The notes under the pieces were generated by a model that saw nothing but the letters and a program-made list of their open reading frames with translations, was not told the origin of the DNA and made no database searches. The translations under genes were made by a program, and so were the position numbers. From Polyangium spumosum (GTDB lineage Bacteria > Myxococcota_A > Polyangia > Polyangiales > Polyangiaceae), in the NCBI RefSeq assembly GCF_009649845.1, contig NZ_WJIE01000001.1:1101054-1165053 (forward strand): a stretch of 64,000 nucleotides of DNA, given 5' to 3'. The first letter of the stretch is position 1. Each line of letters begins with the position of its first letter. Below, one piece after another: positions 54,630-63,587 of the stretch.

Positions 54630-57203
54630 TCATGGTTGGCAGGTCATGCCACCCGGGCACTTGTTGCTCGCGCAGTCGCTGTTCGTGGCGCAGTCCTCAC
54701 CATTGTCGAGCTTGCACGTCCCCGACCCGTCGCAGGTCATGGTGCCCGTGCAGATGTTCGCGGGGAAGGTGTCATCCGACATCTGCGCGATCGCCACGCA
54801 TTGGCCTAGGCTGCTCGAATTGTTGCACTGGTAGCAGGCCGTGTCGCACGCGCTCTCGCAGCAGACGCTGTCGACGCAGTGGTTGCTCTCGCATTGGGAG
54901 TCCGCGGAGCACACGGTGCCGTCGTCCTGCTTGCATGCGCCATTGCCATCGCAGGACTGCGTGGGTCCGGTGCACATCATCGCACCGTTATCGTCGTCCT
55001 GGCCCGCGGGCACGTTGATGCACTTGCCTTCGTCTCCGGACACGTTGCAGGCCATGCAAGTGCCCGTGCATGCATTCTCGCAGCAGACATTGTCGGCGCA
55101 GACCCCGCTCAGGCAATCCGACTCCATCGCCGGGCAGGTCTCGCCGTTCTTGGTCTTGCAAACCCCACCAGCACACGCCTGCGTGCCCGAGCAAGCGCCA
55201 TCCTCCTGCCCCGTCGGGACGTTCACGCACATCCCGAGGTTCGGCGCGATATTACACGCCATACACGTGCCGGCACAACCGTCGGCGCAGCAGACGCCGT
55301 CGACGCAGAACCCGCTCACGCATTCGTTGTTGTTGCCGCACCCCTGGCCGGTGACCTTCCTGCAGTTGCCGCTTCCGTCGCACTGGTTCGCGCCCGTGCA
55401 CGCGTTCGCCGGGACATTATCCGTCTGTCCACCGGGCACATTCACGCATTTCCCGACGTTCTCCGCCACGTTGCACGCCTTGCACGTGCCCGTGCACGCA
55501 TTCTCGCAGCAGACGCCGTCGACGCAGCTCCCGGACAGGCAGTCGTTGTTCGCCGAGCAACTGACGCCCTGCTCCTTCCTGCACTGGCCACTGCCGTTGC
55601 AGGAGTTCGCATCGCCCGTGCATGTCGGCGCATCGTCCTGCCCCGTCGGCACGTTCGTGCACGTCCCGAGGCTGCCGGACACGTTGCAAGCCTGGCACGA
55701 GTTGCCGCACGTGCTGTTGCAGCAGACCGCGTCGGCGCAGATGCTATTCGCGCACTCGCCGTTCGCCGAGCAGTTCTTGCCGCTCGACTTCTTGCACTGG
55801 CCATTGCCGTTGCAGATGTCGCCGCCGTTCACGTTGCAGGTGAAGCCGAAGCTCTCGTTCGGATACGAGTTGTTGCCCTGCGCCGTGCACTGGTTCTTCG
55901 TGCACGGGTTGCCGTCGTCGCCGAAGTCCATCGTATCGGGCCGGATCACGAACTGGCCCGCGCCGTCGCAGACCTCGACCTTGCAATCACCCGACGTCTG
56001 CCCCGGCGTCTCCGTGCCGTCGGCCTTGTAGTTGAACCCGCAGACCCCACCGTTGCAGGTGCGCGTCTTGCAGAAATCGTCGGTGCCAGGGCACTGGCCC
56101 GCGCTGGTGCACCCGACGCATTGCCCCTCCCCGTTGCACACGTTCGAGCCGCCGCAATTCGTGTTCAGGGCGGCAGGATCGGAGTCGGCCTGGCCGTTCG
56201 TGCAGAAATCGATCGTGCAGGGGTTGTTGTCGTTCGGCTTGTCGTTGTCGTCGTTGACCAGCACGGTGCCGCCGTCGACCCCGTTGCAGACGGCCCGCTT
56301 GCAATCCCCCGGCATCTGCGACGCCGGCCCTGCGGTCGTCTCGTTGCCGAGGTACGTCACGACGCACTGGTTGTTCACGCAGGCTCGCTTCGCGCAATCG
56401 GTCTCGACGATGCCGGTGCAATGCTCGGGCAACGTGCACTGGACGCACGATCCGCCGCCGTCGCAGACCTCGGGCATGCCCGGCGCGCAATACGTGCCGG
56501 AGGCCGTGCTCGGGTTCGACGGCACGCCGCTCGTGCAGACGTTGTCCGTGCAGGGGTTCACGTCGACGGGCACGTCCGTGTCGTCCGTGACGTCCGTGTC
56601 CTTGCCGTTCACGCAGAGCTTCTGCTTGCAATCGCCCGGGCTCTGCGTGACGCCCGGGGTGGGCAGGCCGTCGAGGTTCGTGAAGACGCACGTGCTCGTG
56701 CCGAAGTTGCAGAAGTCGTCCGTGCAGGGGTTGTCGTCGTCGCAAGGGGTCTGCGCGTCGCACGCAATCTGACAGACGCCCGCCTCGCACCTGCCGGTCT
56801 GGTTGCCACGCTGGCACGCGTCGCCGTCGGCCACGGGTATATTACTCGCCGCGCCGGACACGCAGGCGTCGACCGTGCAGGGCTCGTTGTCGTCGGGGAT
56901 GTCGTCGGCGTCGTTGACGAGGACCTCCTCGCCGCCCGCGCAATCCAGCCGCTTGCAATCACCCGCGGTCTGGGCCGGGTTCGGCCCGTCCATCGTCGGC
57001 GTGAAGACGCAGATTTTCGCGTCGCCGCAGGTGTCGACGGTGCAGGCGTTGTTGTCGTTGCAATTGGCGGCGGTCTCGCAAGGAACCGTGTCTACCACGG
57101 GCTTCGAGCCGTCGGTCTGGAGCGCGCAGGAGGTGGCCTGCACGAGGGCAGAGGCCACGAAGGCCGCGGCGAGGAGGGTGGAAAAGAGGCGGGGGCGGGG
57201 CAT
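54630..57203 (-). CDS. Cys-rich repeat lipoprotein B
   Basis: An 857-residue lipoprotein (lipobox ALVQATSC), nearly the same length and domain order as protein A. N-terminal CTVDxC-type modules (CTVDTCGDA, CTVDACVSG, CTDDFCNFG, CTDNVCTSG, CTIDFCTNG) precede five C-terminal CVDGVCC-type modules (SGSCVDGVCCENACTGTCKAC) and a partial sixth. Sequence divergence from A is substantial, so the duplication is not recent. An AAGGAAA ribosome site precedes the ATG. Located between C and A in the same orientation. Confidence 0.85.
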   Translation of the reverse strand: MPRPRLFSTLLAAAFVASALVQATSCALQTDGSKPVVDTVPCETAANCNDNNACTVDTCGDAKICVFTPTMDGPNPAQTAGDCKRLDCAGGEEVLVNDADDIPDDNEPCTVDACVSGAASNIPVADGDACQRGNQTGRCEAGVCQIACDAQTPCDDDNPCTDDFCNFGTSTCVFTNLDGLPTPGVTQSPGDCKQKLCVNGKDTDVTDDTDVPVDVNPCTDNVCTSGVPSNPSTASGTYCAPGMPEVCDGGGSCVQCTLPEHCTGIVETDCAKRACVNNQCVVTYLGNETTAGPASQMPGDCKRAVCNGVDGGTVLVNDDNDKPNDNNPCTIDFCTNGQADSDPAALNTNCGGSNVCNGEGQCVGCTSAGQCPGTDDFCKTRTCNGGVCGFNYKADGTETPGQTSGDCKVEVCDGAGQFVIRPDTMDFGDDGNPCTKNQCTAQGNNSYPNESFGFTCNVNGGDICNGNGQCKKSSGKNCSANGECANSICADAVCCNSTCGNSCQACNVSGSLGTCTNVPTGQDDAPTCTGDANSCNGSGQCRKEQGVSCSANNDCLSGSCVDGVCCENACTGTCKACNVAENVGKCVNVPGGQTDNVPANACTGANQCDGSGNCRKVTGQGCGNNNECVSGFCVDGVCCADGCAGTCMACNIAPNLGMCVNVPTGQEDGACSGTQACAGGVCKTKNGETCPAMESDCLSGVCADNVCCENACTGTCMACNVSGDEGKCINVPAGQDDDNGAMMCTGPTQSCDGNGACKQDDGTVCSADSQCESNHCVDSVCCESACDTACYQCNNSSSLGQCVAIAQMSDDTFPANICTGTMTCDGSGTCKLDNGEDCATNSDCASNKCPGGMTCQP

Positions 57204-57229
57204 GGCGAGTTTCCTTCGACCAGATGACG

Positions 57230-58438
57230 TCAGTTACAGGTACCTTCGACGCACGAATTCAGACAATCGCCGCCGCCGTTGCATTTCTTTCCGGGGCCGC
57301 ACTTCGGGCAGCCGCCGCCGCCTCCGCAATCCACGTCGGTCTCCGTGCCGTTCGCCACGCCATCGCTGCAGCTCGGAGCGATGCACTTGTTCCCCGTGCA
57401 GACGCCGCTCGTACAGTCGGCTGGCACGTTGCACGATTGATTCGTCCCACACTTGTCGGCGCAGATTCCACCACAATCGACGTCGCCTTCGCCGCCGTTC
57501 TTCACACCGTCGAAGCAACTCACGCAGACACCGTTGTCACATGCCTCGGCGCAATCCGCCGTGACCTTGCATGCCTTGCCGAGCCCGCACCTGTCGATGC
57601 ACTCGCCGCCGCAATCCACGTCGGTCTCGGTGCCATTCTTCACGCCGTCATCGCAGCGGAAACACACGTTGACGGTCTCGTCGCACGTGTACCACGGGGG
57701 CCCGCTCCCACACTCGGACGTCTGCGTGCACCCGAGGCACTTGCCCTCCGCGTCACACTTGCCCGTGCCCGTCGGGTTGTCCTGCGTGACGCACACCTTC
57801 ACGGCAGGGTCCGGCGTGTACACGGGCGCGCCGTTGACGCAGGTATCCACGGTGCAATCATTGCCGTCGCTCTGCGGATCCTTCGCGTCGAGCACCTCCT
57901 CGATGCCGCCGCTCGAATTACATTGCAGGACCTTGCAATCCCCGTCGGTCTGCCCGGCCGTGAGCTTCGTCCCCGCAGGCGCGTTCGTCGATTTACACAC
58001 CTTGTCGCAGGTGAACGTCCGACACTCGGTGTTCTCACCACAATCGGCGTCGCTGGCGCACGTGCAATTGCCCACGCCGTCGCAGCTCGAGCCCATCCCG
58101 CACGACTCGCCCGCCGGCTTGTTCACATGCGTCGGCGTGGTGCCCTCGCAGCTATCCACGGTGCAATCCTTGCCGTCGTCGGGCATGTCGTCGTCATCGG
58201 CGACCGTCTGGAGCACGCCGTCGACGCACGCCATCTTCACGCAATCGCCGCTGCTCCCGTCCGTCTCGTCGCCCGGCGTGCACGCCGCGCCGCCGTCCGG
58301 CCTCCCCGACGGGCCGCTCCCCTGCGAGTCCAGACACGCGGGAACGGACGCCACCATCGCGAAGCCGAGCGCGAGGATCGACGCCAGGCCGTACGAGCGA
58401 GCTTTGCTCCTGCAAAGAGAAGTGTCGGGCATGATCAT
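57230..58438 (-). CDS. Cys-rich repeat lipoprotein C with DVDCGG modules
   Basis: A 402-residue lipoprotein (lipobox ASVPAC). After CTVDSC/CTVDTC-type modules like those of A and B, it ends with three modules of the form DGVKNGTETDVDCGGxC ... GKACKVTADC, a motif common in myxobacterial surface proteins. ATG 58438 is preferred because GGAG lies six bases upstream; a TTG 12 bases earlier is possible. It starts 26 bases upstream of B and the two are probably co-transcribed. Confidence 0.82.
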   Translation of the reverse strand: MIMPDTSLCRSKARSYGLASILALGFAMVASVPACLDSQGSGPSGRPDGGAACTPGDETDGSSGDCVKMACVDGVLQTVADDDDMPDDGKDCTVDSCEGTTPTHVNKPAGESCGMGSSCDGVGNCTCASDADCGENTECRTFTCDKVCKSTNAPAGTKLTAGQTDGDCKVLQCNSSGGIEEVLDAKDPQSDGNDCTVDTCVNGAPVYTPDPAVKVCVTQDNPTGTGKCDAEGKCLGCTQTSECGSGPPWYTCDETVNVCFRCDDGVKNGTETDVDCGGECIDRCGLGKACKVTADCAEACDNGVCVSCFDGVKNGGEGDVDCGGICADKCGTNQSCNVPADCTSGVCTGNKCIAPSCSDGVANGTETDVDCGGGGGCPKCGPGKKCNGGGDCLNSCVEGTCN

Positions 58439-58526
58439 GGAAAACTCCAAGGTAAGGCGCCGAGACGGGACGCCGCTGCCAGTTTCGCCGATCTCGCTCG
58501 CCTTGGGCGCAAAAAATCGGCGCCCC

Positions 58527-59948
58527 TCAGGGACGTCGCAAGACCGTCACGATACGCGCCGATGACGCCGCCACGACCACGAGTCGACCACTGGAAGCCA
58601 CGGATACCACGTGGGATCCCTCCCCCGTTTGCAGCGTCGAAACGATACGGAGCGGCTCGCCCCCGAGCTCCACCGTCGTCGCCCCCTTGCCACGCGGTCC
58701 ACCCCCGAGCGCCACGAGGATCGTCGCCCCATCCGGTGAGAGCGCCGCCGACGAGGGCACCCCGCCGAGCGCCACGGTCGCCAGGACCTCCCGGCGATCG
58801 AGCGACACGAGCGTCCCCTCCCCCGCCGCCCCGATCACCACGGCCCGATCCCCGGACCACGGGAACGCCGCGATCGGCTGCGGTCCCGCCGGCGCGAGGC
58901 GCGGCTCGTCGCCCACGGAAAAACCCACGACCTGCGCCGTCGCCCGATCGAAGAGCAAGGCGCGCTCGGAAGAAGCAGACCGAGGCGCCACAGAGGCGCG
59001 CGGCTCGAGGAGCGACGACCACGCAGCCCGCGCGCCGCCGAACGGTCGCGCCGCAGGATCGAGCACGATCACGGACCCCGGCTCGGTCGGCACGCGCCCG
59101 TCGAGCAACACGAGGAGCCGATCGCCGCCCGCAGAAGGCAGAGGCGCGAGGCCACGAATCGGGGTCGAGAAGACGAGCTCGCCGTCCGCCACGAGCGAGG
59201 GCCCCGCGAGCCGGACGACGCGGCCCCCCTGCGAGGTCGCGACGACGAGGACCGGTGGATCGCCGCTCGCCGCGACGTCGAGCGCGCCCTTCACGGCGAT
59301 CGTCTTCAGGTACGCCGAAGGCGCCGCGCCCGAGAGCCACGACGCCGTGTCCACGAGCGGCAGCCCCGCGGCAATACCAAGGACCACGAGCCGGCCCGAC
59401 GAGAGCCGCCGGAGCGCCGTGCCCTTGCCCGGAATGCGCGCCCGCGCCTTCTCCACGCCGGAGTCGAGCGCATACGCCCGGAGCGTGCCGTCCTCGCAAA
59501 GCACGAAGAGCCTCGACGCGTCGTCCGCGAGGGCGACATCCACGGGGGGTGCATCGAGACGAACGATCCTGGCCACCTCGAACGCACGAGGCGCCTCGGA
59601 CGACGGCGGCGGCGCGGTGTCCGGGCCAGGCGCCGCAGAGGCCCGAGGAGGGGGCGCGGCGTTCGCCGAGGTCGGCGCGGCGGGCGAGGCCGCGGACGAC
59701 GCAGGCGACGCCGACGCAGGCGCGCGTGAGGCGCCGAGGCGGCCTTGCGAGACGAGGACGGCCGCGCCGCCGGCGAGCATGCCGAAGCCGCCGAGCCCAG
59801 CCGCGAGGAGCACGACGCCGAGCGGTCCGAGCCGCATGCGGCTGCGCGCGAGCTTGGGCGAGCTCACCCAGGCGCGGCAGGAGGGGCACTTCGCCGCGCC
59901 CTGCCGGATCGAGAGGGCGCCGCACCTCGGGCACTTGGTCTTGCTCAC
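58527..59948 (-). CDS. Zinc-ribbon, membrane-anchored beta-propeller-like protein (second)
   Basis: A 473-residue protein starting at GTG 59948, which overlaps the upstream stop. A zinc ribbon CPRC ... CPSC (about 6-25) is cytoplasmic. One membrane helix follows (about 44-66, PLGVVLLAAGLGGFGMLAGGAAV), then a Ser/Ala/Pro linker, then about six repeated beta-sheet blades (LDAPPVDVALADDASRLFVLCEDGTLRAY; SPDGATILVALGG) typical of beta-propellers that bind proteins or ligands. It pairs with the next protein. Function unknown. Confidence 0.75.
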   Translation of the reverse strand: MSKTKCPRCGALSIRQGAAKCPSCRAWVSSPKLARSRMRLGPLGVVLLAAGLGGFGMLAGGAAVLVSQGRLGASRAPASASPASSAASPAAPTSANAAPPPRASAAPGPDTAPPPSSEAPRAFEVARIVRLDAPPVDVALADDASRLFVLCEDGTLRAYALDSGVEKARARIPGKGTALRRLSSGRLVVLGIAAGLPLVDTASWLSGAAPSAYLKTIAVKGALDVAASGDPPVLVVATSQGGRVVRLAGPSLVADGELVFSTPIRGLAPLPSAGGDRLLVLLDGRVPTEPGSVIVLDPAARPFGGARAAWSSLLEPRASVAPRSASSERALLFDRATAQVVGFSVGDEPRLAPAGPQPIAAFPWSGDRAVVIGAAGEGTLVSLDRREVLATVALGGVPSSAALSPDGATILVALGGGPRGKGATTVELGGEPLRIVSTLQTGEGSHVVSVASSGRLVVVAASSARIVTVLRRP

Positions 59949-61762
59949 CGCAGCACCCAGACGCGCCGCGCGCGCGCCGAAAAGGCCGCCGCGCTGCCCG
60001 CGTCCTTGCCGAACCGAACACTCGTGACCTGGTCGGTGACGTCCACACGCACGGGCTCGCCGGTCGCGAGGTCGACGACGTACACCGCAGGCGACGGCGC
60101 GCCGGTGACGACGAGCGCCTGGTCGCCGGAGGGCGAGACCTCGAGCGCGATCACGGGGCTGCCGAGCTCGAGGCGCGTGTCCTGAGCAAGCGTGGCCGGC
60201 GCATGCAGCGAGAGCGCGCGGCCCGCCCTGCAACCCACGACGAGTGTACGAGGCGCGGCCCGGACGAACACGGGATCGGCGCAGGTCTCGCGAGAAACGT
60301 CGGGCGCGGCGAGCAGCCCCTTGCCTTCGAGCGCGACACGCGCGAGCCGCGAGGAGCCAAGCGCGACGAACGCAAACCCCGACCTGACGGCGACGGCCGC
60401 GACAGGATCCACGAGCGAGAGGCGCCGCACGAGCTGCGCGCTCGGCGCGACACGAGGCGCGAAGACCTCGATCGCGTCGGGATAGGCGCGCGGTCGAGGA
60501 TCGGCGACGGCAACGACGGCAAAGGCGCCCTCCGCGTCGAGGGCGACGGCGGAGGGGATGGCGCCCCCGAAGCGGAAACGCGCGATCTCGACGTGATGCT
60601 CGGTGCCGACGACGACGACGCTGCGATCGACGGCCGAAGGAAAAACCGCGAGCCCAGCCGAGGGAGCGGCGGCGCCCGGGAGGAGCGGGGCGCGGGGCTC
60701 GATCCAGCGCAAGACGCGGAGGCTCTCGGGCTCGAGCGCGCCGATACGCGTCTGGCCGAGCGCGTAGAGGGCGCCGCCGACACGCTCGATCACGCGCGCG
60801 CCCTGCGCCTCGCGCGAGCTCGTCACGACCACGCCGCTCTTCGGATCGACGACGTCGAAGGCCGTACGGCGCGCGACCGCGACGTGACCTTGCGGCAGGA
60901 GCATCACGGCCTCGGCGTCGACCGCGACGTCGATCTGCGCCGCGACCTTGCCTTCGAGCCGCCTCTGCGCAGGCGGCGCAGGCTCGTCCGGAGCGCGCTC
61001 GGCGCTCGTGCTGGCAGATGCGCTCGCCGAGGCCGGCGCGGGCGCGGCGTTCGCCGTGGGGATCGCGCCTCCCGCGGAGCGCCCCTCGCCCCGCACGGAG
61101 AGCGCACCTCCGAGCAGCGGCGCGAGCACGAGCGCGAGCCCGCCGAGCACGAGGCCCGAGGCGCGCGACACGCCGAGCCGCGGCTCCGCGATACCCACGA
61201 ACTCGCCGCACATGAGGCAACTCGTGCTGCCGACCATGACGGGCTCGAGGCAATAGGGGCAGGTGAACGTGGAGAGCGGGCGCTTGCGGATCGCGGTCGC
61301 GCCTTCGAGCGCGGCCGGGAACACGGCCGTCCCGCGGATCCAGCCGGGGACGCTGACGAGCGAGACACCCGAGGACATGGGGATCCGGCCCGTCATCAGG
61401 CCACGCGCCACGAACGCGCCCGTCACGGGGCCCATGACGCCGTCGGTGTCCTCGACGAACCAGAGGAGTTTGTCCCGGGCCTGGGGCTCGAGCTTGGCGA
61501 GGTCACGCGGGAGCGCCTCGGCGACCACGCCCTCGGGCGGATCGGGCGGGCTCGGGGAGGAGAAGAGATCCGAGAGCGGATCCCACGCGGCGCCGGGGAG
61601 GAACCGCTTGCACCCCTCCATGCGGAAGAGCGGGTCCTTGAGCGAGCCCGATCCGATCTCGCGGCGGATCGCCTCCAGCCGCAAGGGTCCGCGGATGTTG
61701 CCCTGTTCGGAGACGAAGAATTCGGCGTTCGGGGACACAGGCGCCCAGAAGGGCGCATGCAC
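59945..61762 (-). CDS. GYF-like, zinc-ribbon, beta-propeller-like membrane protein (first)
   Basis: A 605-residue protein. N-terminal GYF_2-like domains (EFFVSEQGNIRGPLRLEAIRREIGSGSL and LLWFVEDTDGVMGPVTGAFV), a zinc ribbon (CPYC ... CLMC, about 170-185), one membrane helix (GLVLGGLALVLAPLLGGAL, about 205-225), an Ala/Ser linker and a C-terminal propeller-like repeat region (about 275-600). Its stop overlaps the start of the second gene (GTGA), so both are co-translated. GTG 61762 is used; an in-frame GTG at 61738 is an alternative. Probably a two-protein membrane sensor pair; this is inference. Confidence 0.72.
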   Translation of the reverse strand: MHAPFWAPVSPNAEFFVSEQGNIRGPLRLEAIRREIGSGSLKDPLFRMEGCKRFLPGAAWDPLSDLFSSPSPPDPPEGVVAEALPRDLAKLEPQARDKLLWFVEDTDGVMGPVTGAFVARGLMTGRIPMSSGVSLVSVPGWIRGTAVFPAALEGATAIRKRPLSTFTCPYCLEPVMVGSTSCLMCGEFVGIAEPRLGVSRASGLVLGGLALVLAPLLGGALSVRGEGRSAGGAIPTANAAPAPASASASASTSAERAPDEPAPPAQRRLEGKVAAQIDVAVDAEAVMLLPQGHVAVARRTAFDVVDPKSGVVVTSSREAQGARVIERVGGALYALGQTRIGALEPESLRVLRWIEPRAPLLPGAAAPSAGLAVFPSAVDRSVVVVGTEHHVEIARFRFGGAIPSAVALDAEGAFAVVAVADPRPRAYPDAIEVFAPRVAPSAQLVRRLSLVDPVAAVAVRSGFAFVALGSSRLARVALEGKGLLAAPDVSRETCADPVFVRAAPRTLVVGCRAGRALSLHAPATLAQDTRLELGSPVIALEVSPSGDQALVVTGAPSPAVYVVDLATGEPVRVDVTDQVTSVRFGKDAGSAAAFSARARRVWVLR

Positions 61763-61792
61763 TGTACTACGAAGCGTCCGTCCGCCGCATCA

Positions 61793-61883
61793 GTCCCAAG
61801 GGGGACGCCTCGCGTCCCCCTCTCGGCCAGGCGGAGCCCGGCCGATTCACCCCCTCGAGGCGAAATCGCTGCGCGATTTCGTT
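61793..61883. repeat. Palindromic interspersed repeat, copy A
   Basis: Contains two perfect hairpins: GGGGGACGC/CTC/GCGTCCCCC (61800-61820) and CGAAATCGC/TGC/GCGATTTCG (61861-61881), joined by the core CCCGGCCGATTCACCCCCT. It lies just downstream of the glgA stop, ahead of the GYF-like gene start. The second hairpin could serve as the glgA terminator, read on the minus strand. Confidence 0.8.
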
Positions 61884-61905
61884 GAGCGCCAAACCCTTCG
61901 ACGCA

Positions 61906-63366
61906 TTACGCGGTCCGCTTCGTGATGGCCGAACGATAGACGTGCACGTAGCGGCGCGCCGGGCGATCCCAGCCGAGGTCGAGGCGCATCACGCGACGAC
62001 GGAGCCCCGGCCAGCGGGGCGAGGTCATGGCCGCGAGGGCGCGCTGCACGGCGCCGAGCAGGCTCGTCGACGTGGGTTTGTCGTACAGGAACCCCGTGCC
62101 GGTCTCGAGGGCCGCGTCGCAGTCGACGATGGTGTCGAGCAGGCCGCCCGTCCGGTAGGCGACGGGCAAGGCGCCGTACCGCTGCGCGTAGAGCTGCACG
62201 AGGCCGCAGGGCTCGTACCGCGAGGGGACGACGACGATGTCGGCGGCGGCGAAGAGGCGGTGCACCAGGGGTTCGGCGGCGTCGCCGAGGAGACGCGCGC
62301 GCTCGGGCGCCTTCGCGACCGCCGCTTCGATCTTCGTGAGGATCGCGCGATCTCCCGCGCCTGCCACGACCACGCAGGCGTCACTCTTCAGGATCTTGGG
62401 CAACGCGGTGGCGAGCAGATCGCCGCCCTTCTGCGGCGAAATGCGGCCAACCGAGACGACGAGCGGGCGCTCGATGTCGATCGGGAGCCCGAGCTCGGCG
62501 AGCAACGCGCTCTTGCAGCGCGCCTTGTTCGTCGTGTCCTCGGCGTCGTACCGCGCGGGCAGCGCCGGATCGGTCATCGGGTTGTACACGGCGTAATCGA
62601 TGCCGTTCACGATGCCGACGATCTCGTGCTCCTTCGCGCGCGTGGCCAGGACGCCGTCGAGCCGCTCGCCGTGCTCGGGCGTGAGGATCTCGCGCGCGTA
62701 CGTCGGCGACACCGTGGTGATGGCGTCGGCGGCGAGCAGGCCCGCCTTGAGGAAGCTCACCTTGCCGTAAAACTCGAGGAGCGAGGGCTGGAAATGCTCG
62801 TCGCCGAGGCCGATGAGCCGCAGCGCCTCGCGCGGGAAGAGGCCCTGGCGCGCGAGATCGTGGATCGTCAACACCGAGGCGGGGCGCGCGTCGCCCTCGC
62901 GGTCGCGCAGGAGGTACGGGACCAGCGCCGAGGGCCAGTCGTGCGCGTGCACGACCTCGAACGGCGTGCCCGCGAGCGCGCGCTGGCGGACGAGCTCGAC
63001 GACGGAGAGCGCGAACACGCCGTACCGACGCGCGGCCGCGAGATCCCCCTCGTCCTCGTCGGCGAGGCGTGACGGGCCTTCGGCGAAGAGCCCCGGGACA
63101 TCGAAGAGCACGAGCTCCACGCCCGATCCGAGCCGCCCGTCGAAGACCGTGACCTCGACGCGCTCGCCGCCGATCGTCAGGACGAGCGGGGTCAGCCTCC
63201 GCGCGATCATGACGCCGGAAGCTTCGATCCCAGGGTAACGCGGCAGCGCGAGGGTGACCTTGTGCCCGAGGAGCCGGAGCGCCTTCGAGAGCGACGCGAC
63301 GACGTCGGCGAGGCCGGTGACCTTCACCATCGGCGCGATCTCGGAAGCGACGAAGAGGATGTCCAT
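61906..63366 (-). CDS. glgA: Glycogen synthase, GT5 family
   Basis: A 486-residue ADP-glucose alpha-1,4-glucosyltransferase. Bacterial GlgA features: N-terminal MDILFVASEIAPMVKVTGLADVV, HAHDW, a central LTIHDLARQG, VNGID and SVGRISPQKG, and a C-terminal SRYEPCGLVQLYAQRYG with the catalytic Glu. The nucleotide-binding motif usually reads KxGGLADV; here it is KVTGLADV. Transfers glucose from ADP-glucose to glycogen; no glgB or glgC is in the window. The ATG at 63366 gives the normal family start. Flanked on both sides by a palindromic repeat. Confidence 0.95.
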   Translation of the reverse strand: MDILFVASEIAPMVKVTGLADVVASLSKALRLLGHKVTLALPRYPGIEASGVMIARRLTPLVLTIGGERVEVTVFDGRLGSGVELVLFDVPGLFAEGPSRLADEDEGDLAAARRYGVFALSVVELVRQRALAGTPFEVVHAHDWPSALVPYLLRDREGDARPASVLTIHDLARQGLFPREALRLIGLGDEHFQPSLLEFYGKVSFLKAGLLAADAITTVSPTYAREILTPEHGERLDGVLATRAKEHEIVGIVNGIDYAVYNPMTDPALPARYDAEDTTNKARCKSALLAELGLPIDIERPLVVSVGRISPQKGGDLLATALPKILKSDACVVVAGAGDRAILTKIEAAVAKAPERARLLGDAAEPLVHRLFAAADIVVVPSRYEPCGLVQLYAQRYGALPVAYRTGGLLDTIVDCDAALETGTGFLYDKPTSTSLLGAVQRALAAMTSPRWPGLRRRVMRLDLGWDRPARRYVHVYRSAITKRTA

Positions 63367-63392
63367 GCGCGGGCGGGTGTAGCACGAGTCTC

Positions 63393-63531
63393 GTCCCGAG
63401 GGGGACGCCTCGCGTCCGTGGTTTCCGCTCGAGGCTTCGCATGGACAAGCCATGCTTCGCCCCGAACCCCGTCGTCCAGGCAAAGCCCGGCCGATTCACC
63501 CCCTAGAGGCGAGCTCGCTGCGCGACCTCGC
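63393..63531. repeat. Palindromic interspersed repeat, copy B
   Basis: Matches copy A in two blocks (GTCCCGAGGGGGACGCCTCG, 63393-63412, and CCAGGCAAAGCCCGGCCGAT onward, 63476-63530) interrupted by an extra 58 bases that form a third hairpin around GCATGG/CCATGC (about 63439-63455). It lies in the divergent gap between glgA and the RluA-type gene. Same orientation as copy A. Confidence 0.8.
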
Positions 63532-63587
63532 GGCCGGCTGCCGCGCGGGCGGTAGCCCCGAGCGGCAGGCAGGCTAGGATGGCGACC

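Noticed and set aside
52137-54809. 890-codon plus-strand frame antisense to the Cys-rich lipoprotein A gene
   Set aside because: Repetitive Ala/Val/Arg sequence mirrors the repeated coding strand; no start signal or domain.
57224-61885. 1553-codon plus-strand frame across several minus-strand genes
   Set aside because: Runs antisense through three supported genes and consists of Arg/Ala/Pro low complexity.
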